From: an uncultured Lachnobacterium sp.
Lineage (GTDB): Bacteria > Bacillota > Clostridia > Lachnospirales > Lachnospiraceae
Assembly: GCA_937889225.1 (NCBI GenBank)
Contig: CALAST010000023.1
Span: 1 to 12,080 of the forward strand
DNA length: 12,080 bases
Direction of reading: 5' to 3'
Shown one piece after another: positions 7,026-12,080 of the stretch (position 1 is the first letter of the stretch; every line of letters starts with the position of its first letter). The position numbers and the translations under genes are program-made. Under the pieces are notes generated by a model, which saw nothing but the letters and a program-made list of their open reading frames with translations, ran no database searches and was not told the origin of the DNA.

Positions 7026-7519
7026 AAATTACAATACAACAATATGGCAGCAGTATTATTGCATTATCTATATTTGCACTTTTACTTGGGTTATGTATGT
7101 CTATGTTAGAGAAAAATGGTAAATATGCAAGTAATTTAGGAATGTTTGTAGAGAGTACAATAGGAGAACATCTTATACAAGAGCATACATCAGAATATAC
7201 TTCAGCATTTGATGTATATCGAAATCAAACTTTGCCGGAAATTTATTCCTATGGCAGATATGAAATAAGAACCGGTGTATATACACCCATTTCTTCCTGT
7301 TTTTATGGTAAGGATAGAGAGGGGAACGATATCCCTGTAATGGTAAATGAAATTTTGGATGAAAAAGAAAGCAAGATAGATACCGTTCTTAGGAATGGAA
7401 AAGAATGTTTTTATTTCGAAAGACCGGGAATTTATCGACTGATTTTAAAGACCGAAGATAAAAATGGGAAGACGCAAACGGTATATGCCAAAATTTTTGT
7501 AAATGGAGTTTTGGGATAG
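7022..7519 (+). CDS. Pilin-like protein with ectodomain, 165 aa
   Basis: The N-terminus MKITIQQYGSSIIALSIFALL repeats the micro-pilin register (Gln7-Tyr8-Gly9 and a membrane helix to about residue 28), but here it carries an ectodomain of about 135 residues. The end of that domain (GIYRLILKTEDKNGKTQTVYAKIFVNG, near 136-162) reads as paired beta strands typical of Ig-like or bacterial PKD-type folds. Two cysteines (92 and 128) may form a disulfide. It is probably a minor or tip pilin. The start overlaps the 49-aa gene by four bases, with GGGAGG at 7004-7009 as a somewhat distant binding site. No family name is recognised. Confidence 0.65.
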   Translation: MKITIQQYGSSIIALSIFALLLGLCMSMLEKNGKYASNLGMFVESTIGEHLIQEHTSEYTSAFDVYRNQTLPEIYSYGRYEIRTGVYTPISSCFYGKDREGNDIPVMVNEILDEKESKIDTVLRNGKECFYFERPGIYRLILKTEDKNGKTQTVYAKIFVNGVLG

Positions 7520-7520
7520 C

Positions 7521-7892
7521 ATGAAAAATACGATTTTAGGAATTTTAGGAGTGTTTATCGCTATTTATACAATTGCCATAGGCATGGAAGCGTATAATGC
7601 ACAGGTTCGAAAAAATCAACTAGATAATACGGTTTCTCGAGTTGTGCAGGAAGTATTGGAGGCTCATTATACGGGAAACGATACACAAGCAAGGCAGGAT
7701 TTGGAAGAACGGATTCATGATAGCTTACATTCAGATGCAGAAATAAAAATTGAAATATTGGCACTAGATATGGAAAAAGGAATTATCAGCATAATTGTTA
7801 CAGAAGAATACAGACAAATGAATGGAAATATTCGGACAGAGTCAGTAAGCAAAACTGCGATTGTGGAAATGTGTGTAGAAAGTAGTGCATAA
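7521..7892 (+). CDS. TadE/TadF-like pseudopilin, 123 aa
   Basis: One N-terminal membrane helix (about 3-22, NTILGILGVFIAIYTIAIGM) is followed by EAYNAQVRKNQ, a charged helix, and a small beta-rich domain (IKIEILALDMEKGIISIIV, then EYRQMNGNIRTESV). The YNAQ just after the helix recalls LNAQ in the 125-aa protein, so both may be minor pseudopilins. An earlier in-frame ATG at 7503 would overlap the upstream gene and has no binding site; 7521, one base past the upstream stop, is preferred, with GGAG at 7505-7508. The function is inferred from position only. Confidence 0.6.
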   Translation: MKNTILGILGVFIAIYTIAIGMEAYNAQVRKNQLDNTVSRVVQEVLEAHYTGNDTQARQDLEERIHDSLHSDAEIKIEILALDMEKGIISIIVTEEYRQMNGNIRTESVSKTAIVEMCVESSA

Positions 7893-8005
7893 ATAATAAT
7901 CAGAGTCATGAATATGAAAAGATTATGGAAACAGAGATAGTAAGTATAATCATAAGTACGAAAGTAAACTGGAAGATATAATAAAAGAATGATAGGAAGA
8001 AAATA

Positions 8006-9814
8006 GTGAAAAAGAGTAAAAAAATAAGAAAGAAAAAATGTGGTTTCCTCATATTGTGTTGTTTTCTGCTATTATTTGAAGTGGTTTTTTATCCACACAA
8101 TGTAATTGCTTCCCAATATACAGATGCATATGCATTTTATGAACAAAATGGGAATATTATGAAATTTGTACCTTCTACGGATACAGATGGCAATATCTAC
8201 TACGCGACAAAAGGAAAAAAAGGGTACAATGTAAGTACCCTTTATTCCACAATCGGATGGAAAGTATCTGTAAAACATAACAATGGAAGTGTATTGCAGA
8301 CGATGTATTTTAAATTAGGTGGCAAGTATATGCAGACTGTAGATACAAGTGAGTCAAAAGGATATCAGTATAGCTTGTATTCCGTTCGTTTGGATTCTAT
8401 AAAAAGCAGAATGAACAGCAGCAGTAAAAAGGCATTGGAGCAGGGAGAATGTATGCTGATTTTTGATGCATGCATTGCAGTAAAAAAACGTGGAGTGTTG
8501 CAAGGTGCGATGAATGATAATGGAGCAACAAGCGGTACAGTACATATGACGTATAATGGAATTGTAAAAGCCGCACCGTGGTCTTCGGCAACAAAAACGG
8601 CATTAGCGGCATATTATAATCGAAGTGTGGTCGGTTTATTTTCCACGCTAACACTTAACAAAGATGAGGGAATTGCAACCGTAAAAGGTGCAGGAACATA
8701 CTGTTATGGAACAGCAATTACGATTGATGCGACACCATTGGAAGGATATACATTTGCAGGGTGGAGTGGTAGCCATAATTATTCAACGACAAAAAATACG
8801 ATAACCATGGGAAATACAGATATATCTTTGAAGGCAACCAGTAAGTTAAGCAGTCTGCTTGTGACTTATTTTCAAAATTTAAATGCAAATGATACAAAAA
8901 CAGAACAACAAACGTTTCTTTATGGTGGAAATCCGCAGAATTTTAAGGATTTTGGATGGAAAAGAGAAGGGTATTATCAAATGGGATGGGCATTAAAACG
9001 TGAAGCAAAAAAAGCAGATTATGCAATTACAAACAGCGTTTCTGATAAATGGATTTTAAAACATCTTCCAAAAGTGAATCTTTATGCGGTATGGAATGTC
9101 AATCAATATAAAATCGTATTTGATGCCAATGGTGGAAGTGGAATGATGCATGCGATAGATAGTGATTATGCTCGTGAAGTGACGCTACCGGAAAATTCTT
9201 TTACATATAATAATGGTATATTTCTAGGATGGAGCATCAGCCCATTGAATGTGAAACCGGATTATACAGCAAATCAAAATATAAAAGTAAAAGAGCTAGC
9301 AGAGAACGCTAAGGTAGTTCATTCCAATCATGCAGAAATTAAACTATATGCTATATGGGACAATGCACCTGCCATTGCAGCAGAAGATATTTATGTATCA
9401 TTACAAGATGCAAAGGATGGGAAAATCACAGAAACCCTGCTTGCTTCTTATGCAAAAGCGATGGATACGGAAGACGGTGATATTGTATATGGTAGTCATG
9501 AACGAACTTCTTTTTTGATAGAAGATTATGAAGAAGGCAGATTTTCAAAGTTGGAAAAAGAAGAACAGATAAAGCTGACATTTTGTGCAAAAGACAGTTC
9601 GGGGAATATATGCAGGCGGGAAATAACGGTTTTTGTTGTAGATACCGATTTGTATAAGGAAGCAGAAGTTAGAGGAAAAGTGCGTTTTATCAGTAAAAAG
9701 TATTATAAAGATAAGAGTGGAAATTTTGTAACAGAGGAGAGTGGTGGTTTGATGCAGGATTCCATATGGAAGACGGGTATATATCAAGAAATTTTAGATG
9801 CATTATTTTTCTGA
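8006..9814 (+). CDS. Secreted InlB/Listeria-Bacteroides-repeat protein (adhesin candidate)
   Basis: This 602-aa exported protein has a basic, hydrophobic signal peptide (1-35, KKSKKIRKKK then FLILCCFLLLFEVVF; likely cut after VIA). An unrecognised domain (36-210) follows, then a divergent InlB B-repeat-like unit (213-280; GTAITIDATPLEGYTFAGWSG), two Listeria-Bacteroides-type repeats (284-363 ending LYAVWN, and 367-452 with YKIVFDANGGSG and ending LYAIWDN), a beta-rich Ig-like segment (453-547; AKDSSGNICRREITVFVVD) and a short C-terminal module. There is no LPXTG signal or C-terminal anchor, so it would be released or held by the pilus. The start is GTG, with AGGAAGA (7994-8000) before it. The 113-base gap upstream holds two TATAAT boxes (7945, 7977) without good -35 partners. 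It is the last gene of the cluster and may be its surface adhesin. Confidence 0.8.
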   Translation: MKKSKKIRKKKCGFLILCCFLLLFEVVFYPHNVIASQYTDAYAFYEQNGNIMKFVPSTDTDGNIYYATKGKKGYNVSTLYSTIGWKVSVKHNNGSVLQTMYFKLGGKYMQTVDTSESKGYQYSLYSVRLDSIKSRMNSSSKKALEQGECMLIFDACIAVKKRGVLQGAMNDNGATSGTVHMTYNGIVKAAPWSSATKTALAAYYNRSVVGLFSTLTLNKDEGIATVKGAGTYCYGTAITIDATPLEGYTFAGWSGSHNYSTTKNTITMGNTDISLKATSKLSSLLVTYFQNLNANDTKTEQQTFLYGGNPQNFKDFGWKREGYYQMGWALKREAKKADYAITNSVSDKWILKHLPKVNLYAVWNVNQYKIVFDANGGSGMMHAIDSDYAREVTLPENSFTYNNGIFLGWSISPLNVKPDYTANQNIKVKELAENAKVVHSNHAEIKLYAIWDNAPAIAAEDIYVSLQDAKDGKITETLLASYAKAMDTEDGDIVYGSHERTSFLIEDYEEGRFSKLEKEEQIKLTFCAKDSSGNICRREITVFVVDTDLYKEAEVRGKVRFISKKYYKDKSGNFVTEESGGLMQDSIWKTGIYQEILDALFF

Positions 9815-9853
9815 AGTAATATTAAGAAGAAAGTATGTATCAAAAAATTTACC

Positions 9854-9877
9854 ACGAAAGCAGATTATGAATGTCCG
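9854..9877 (+). repeat. Degenerate copy of the intergenic repeat
   Basis: ACGAAAGCAGATTATGAATG followed by TCCG agrees with 11463-11486 at 18 of 24 positions. It lies 40 bases after the stop of the secreted protein, in the same orientation as the other copies. Confidence 0.35.
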
Positions 9878-9941
9878 AAGTTGTAAATAAACTTGCAAAG
9901 AATATAGAAAAGATAACGAATTAGAAATTTTTTCATAATAT

Positions 9942-10047
9942 AAAAGGGCTTGTCGGAAAATAGGATTAATATACAAAATATAGCACTCTTAAAAAGAATA
10001 ACTGACTAGATTTTGTATATATTTTTCATTTTCCACAGCCCTTTTTT
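9942..10047. terminator. Long imperfect inverted repeat; bidirectional terminator or MITE-like element
   Basis: AAAAGGGCT (9942-9950) pairs with AGCCCTTTT (10037-10045). TGT-C-GGAAAAT (9951-9961) pairs with ATTTTCC-ACA (10028-10037) apart from a bulged C. After a seven-base mismatch, ATATACAAAAT (9969-9979) pairs perfectly with ATTTTGTATAT (10010-10020). T-rich runs follow on both strands, and the genes on either side converge, so it can end both transcripts. Its length and nested arms also fit a small non-coding transposon remnant; no clear target duplication was seen. Confidence 0.65.
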
Positions 10048-10067
10048 CATATCATTATTTTATGGTA

Positions 10068-11339
10068 TTATTTTTCTTCTTCGATTTTTTCCGGGAGCTT
10101 AATATAAATACGTTCAATACGATTTTTATCTACTTCAATAATTTTAAGCAATACACCATCTTCTGTAAACATAATTTCATTTTTTTCCGGAAGGTGGTCT
10201 AAAAGTTCTAAACAATATCCCCCAATGGTATCATAATCGTCAGAAGTGAAGTTTACACCTAATTCATCGCTGACATCATCTAAATTTGTAGCACCAAGAA
10301 CTTCAAATTCACGGTCATTCAGTCGAATGATGGCGTCTTCTTCATCCATATCGTATTCATCACGAATCTCACCAACGATTTCTTCTAATAAGTCTTCTAA
10401 AGTTACAAGACCTGCGGTTACACCATATTCATCTAATACGATAGCGAGAGAAATGGAGGATTTACGCATTTCCATAAAAAGGTCGGATATATTTTTGTGT
10501 TCGTATGTAAAATACGGTTCACGTAAAAGACTGCGGATAGAAAAGTTTTCTGTATTTTCCATAAGAAGCAAGTCTTTCATATTGATAATACCAATGACAT
10601 GGTCGGTAGTGTCTTCATAAACAGGAAGACGAGTGAATTTGTATTCGCGAAATAACTGAATTAATTCTTCATGAGTAGAATCTGCATGTACGAAAGTCAT
10701 GTCAATACGTGGAATCATAACTTCTTTTGCTTCGGAATCTCCAAAATCGAATACGTTGTGAATCATATCACGTTCTTCATCTTCAATAACACCGGATTCT
10801 TGGCTAACGTCTACAATTGTACGAAGTTCTTCTTCGGTCATTACGCTGGCACTTGTATTTGGGTCAATACCGAGAAGGAATAAAAAGCCGGTGGCCAGTT
10901 TATTAATTACAAAAATAAAAGGTGTAAAAATCAGCATTAGAAAGTCTATGATGCTGGCAATCTTAAGAGCCAGACCATCTGCTTTAAGTGTCGCCATAGT
11001 TTTTGGGGAAACTTCGCCAAAAATCAAAATTAAAAAGGTAAGAACACCGGTTGCAACACCGGCACCAACACTTCCAAGAATATCAACGGCAAGCGTAGTT
11101 GCGATGGAAGAAGCGGAAAGGTTTACAATGTTATTACCAATTAAAATAGCAGAAAGCATTTTACCGCTGTCGCTGGTTACTTTTAAAACACGCTTGGCAC
11201 GTTTGTCGCCATTGTCTGCAAGTGTTTTCATGCGGATTTTGTTTACGGTTACAAGGGCAGTTTCTGATGATGAGAAGAATGCCGAAAGGAAAATTAAAAT
11301 TGCTAATATAATAAACTGTACTATATGACTACTGTCCAA
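10068..11339 (-). CDS. CNNM/CBS/CorC-HlyC family membrane protein
   Basis: This 423-aa inner-membrane protein is of the type often labelled hemolysin C or CorC-like, with roles proposed in magnesium or cobalt export. The N-terminal CNNM (DUF21) domain spans about 1-195, with membrane helices near 7-27, 61-83, 93-117 and 128-158 and family motifs SSSETALV (23-30) and FGEVSPKT (107-114). A CBS pair follows (about 205-265 and 275-327, including DEYGVTAGLVTLEDLLEE), then a CorC_HlyC domain (335-415; YDTIGGYCLELL). Length and domain order are normal. The start codon is TTG, supported by AGGTGA six bases upstream (complement of 11346-11351). It is convergent with the pilus-like cluster and follows guaB on the same strand. 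Confidence 0.92.
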   Translation of the reverse strand: MDSSHIVQFIILAILIFLSAFFSSSETALVTVNKIRMKTLADNGDKRAKRVLKVTSDSGKMLSAILIGNNIVNLSASSIATTLAVDILGSVGAGVATGVLTFLILIFGEVSPKTMATLKADGLALKIASIIDFLMLIFTPFIFVINKLATGFLFLLGIDPNTSASVMTEEELRTIVDVSQESGVIEDEERDMIHNVFDFGDSEAKEVMIPRIDMTFVHADSTHEELIQLFREYKFTRLPVYEDTTDHVIGIINMKDLLLMENTENFSIRSLLREPYFTYEHKNISDLFMEMRKSSISLAIVLDEYGVTAGLVTLEDLLEEIVGEIRDEYDMDEEDAIIRLNDREFEVLGATNLDDVSDELGVNFTSDDYDTIGGYCLELLDHLPEKNEIMFTEDGVLLKIIEVDKNRIERIYIKLPEKIEEEK

Positions 11340-11418
11340 AAATGTTCACCTCATAAAAATCTTTCTTTTTCAATAATAAATAAATCAAACGGATAAAATT
11401 TAACTGATTTCACAATTG

Positions 11419-11450
11419 AACGCAGAACAAGCAGCGAAGCTGCCTGCGTT
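11419..11450. repeat. Two-part hairpin heading the repeat
   Basis: AACGCAG (11419-11425) pairs with CTGCGTT (11444-11450), and GCAGC (11431-11435) pairs with GCTGC (11439-11443) around the loop GAA. It occupies the same position relative to the 26-base repeat as the hairpin at 6753-6782, although the paired bases differ. Confidence 0.6.
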
Positions 11451-11453
11451 TAC

Positions 11454-11490
11454 GAGCAAGTAGCGAATGCGGATTGCGAGTGTCCGCTTT
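11454..11490 (+). repeat. Intergenic repeat, copy 4 (most complete)
   Basis: Bases 11454-11479 are identical to 6785-6810. The copy continues through GTGTCCGCTTT, and AATGCGGA with TCCGCTTT can form a short hairpin of its own. Confidence 0.85.
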
Positions 11491-11493
11491 CCT

Positions 11494-11531
11494 TCAGTTA
11501 AATAAATAGAGCTGCCAACTGACAGCTCTAT
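11494..11531 (-). terminator. Intrinsic terminator of guaB
   Basis: On the minus strand ATAGAGCTG (11531-11523) pairs with CAGCTCTAT (11514-11506) over nine bases around an eight-base loop, 15 bases after the guaB stop. It is followed by TTATTTAACTG, a modest T-rich tract. This separates guaB from the CNNM gene. Confidence 0.7.
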
Positions 11532-11546
11532 GTAAGGATTGTTGTA

Positions 11547-12080
11547 TTAATTGCCTGAGCTATAGTTTGGAGCTTCTTTTGTAATCTGAATGTCATGTGG
11601 ATGGCTTTCTTTTAAAGAAGCTGCGGAAATTTTAACAAATTTGCCGTTTTCTTTTAACTCTGGAATAGTAGGGCATCCACAATAGCCCATACCGGAGCGG
11701 ATACCGCCAACTAACTGGAATACAGTATCTTCTAATGTGCCTTTGTAAGCAACTCGTCCTTCTACACCTTCCGGAACAAGTTTCTTTGCATCTGTCTGGA
11801 AGTAACGGTCTTTGCTGCCGTTTTCCATAGCTGCGATAGAGCCCATACCACGATATACTTTAAATTTACGTCCCTGATATAATTCAAATGTACCAGGAGC
11901 TTCGTCACAGCCTGCAAACATAGAACCGAGCATACATACGTCAGCACCTGCTGCAATTGCCTTTGTCATATCGCCCGAGTATTTGATACCACCGTCTGCG
12001 ATAATCGGAATACCATATTCTTTTGCTACTGCGTAACAATCCATAACTGCAGAAATCTGTGGAACACCAATACCTGCAAC
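11547..12080 (-). CDS. guaB: IMP dehydrogenase, C-terminal part (cut by window edge)
   Basis: IMP dehydrogenase oxidises IMP to XMP with NAD+, the committed step of guanine nucleotide synthesis in the cytoplasm. The window holds the last 177 residues, open at 12080. The visible start VAGIGVPQISAV is the stretch just after the catalytic-Cys loop, which lies outside. Family motifs follow: PIIADGGI (IMP phosphate site, fragment residues 25-32), MLGSMFAG (50-57), YRGMGSIAAM (76-85, flap and substrate loop), GVEGRVAYKG (105-114) and GGIRSGMGYCG near residues 125-135. The C-terminus ends APNYSSGN. There is nothing unusual in the part seen, and an intrinsic terminator follows. Confidence 0.95.
   Translation of the reverse strand, partial: VAGIGVPQISAVMDCYAVAKEYGIPIIADGGIKYSGDMTKAIAAGADVCMLGSMFAGCDEAPGTFELYQGRKFKVYRGMGSIAAMENGSKDRYFQTDAKKLVPEGVEGRVAYKGTLEDTVFQLVGGIRSGMGYCGCPTIPELKENGKFVKISAASLKESHPHDIQITKEAPNYSSGN

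Larger units (their letters stand above)
11398..11503. repeat. 106-base element with 10-base inverted ends
   Basis: ATTTAACTGA (11398-11407) and TCAGTTAAAT (11494-11503) are perfect inverted repeats enclosing a branched hairpin (11419-11450) and the intergenic repeat (11454-11490). The arrangement looks like a small non-coding mobile element placed between guaB and the CNNM gene. The left end resembles ATTTAACAGA at 6749-6758, beside the other full copy. Confidence 0.45.

Noticed and set aside
7893..8005. Short frame MNMKRLWKQR and two TATAAT boxes before the secreted protein.
   Set aside because: The peptide is ten residues with no binding site, and neither TATAAT has a fair -35 box 16-18 bases upstream.
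1..12080. CRISPR array, tRNA or rRNA genes, intact insertion sequence.
   Set aside because: No regularly spaced repeats, cloverleaf-like sequences, ribosomal RNA motifs or transposase were found on either strand.

Overview
This AT-rich window has strong AGGAGG-type ribosome binding sites, some TTG and GTG starts, and genes typical of gut Clostridia (a Tad-like locus, a CNNM/CorC protein, IMP dehydrogenase). It looks like a low-GC Firmicute, most likely Lachnospiraceae. That placement is inferred from gene content and style; no marker gene proves it.

Layout. (1) 1-1932: a promoter studded with TAACTTT heptamers drives a stand-alone AAA-type ATPase with a C-terminal PD-(D/E)XK-like nuclease domain. 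(2) 1985-3072: a second promoter carrying the same heptamer as an inverted pair drives a soluble methyl-accepting chemotaxis-like protein. (3) 3073-3613: about 540 bases without a gene, holding a strong stem-loop, several small hairpins and one terminator-like hairpin with a T-run. (4) 3614-9814: a co-directional cluster forming a reduced Tad (tight adherence)/type IV-pilus-like system. It holds a 57-aa pilin-like protein, a TadA/CpaF ATPase, a TadB-TadC fusion platform protein, a TadE/F-like pseudopilin, 32-aa and 49-aa single-helix micro-pilins, a 165-aa pilin-like protein with an ectodomain, a second pseudopilin-like protein, and a 602-aa secreted InlB/Listeria-Bacteroides-repeat protein. 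(5) 9815-10067: a convergent junction with a long imperfect inverted repeat. (6) 10068-12080, minus strand: a CNNM/CBS/CorC membrane protein and the 3' part of guaB.

How the genes may work together (inference): the ATPase and the fused platform would extract and polymerise small membrane-embedded subunits, the ectodomain-bearing subunits would be minor pilins, and the large secreted repeat protein would be a surface or tip adhesin. Four of the subunits share an N-terminus in exactly the same register (Met, five residues, Glu/Gln, Tyr, Gly/Ala, hydrophobic helix). This resembles the Glu-Tyr motif of mature Flp pilins but lacks any prepilin leader. No prepilin peptidase, TadZ, CpaB or secretin gene is present in the window.

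A short repeat family (26 bases identical between two copies, plus two degenerate copies) sits in four intergenic places, always in the same orientation. In two places it follows a hairpin whose bases differ but whose pairing is kept. One copy begins at the stop codon of the 32-aa micro-pilin and may have shortened it.
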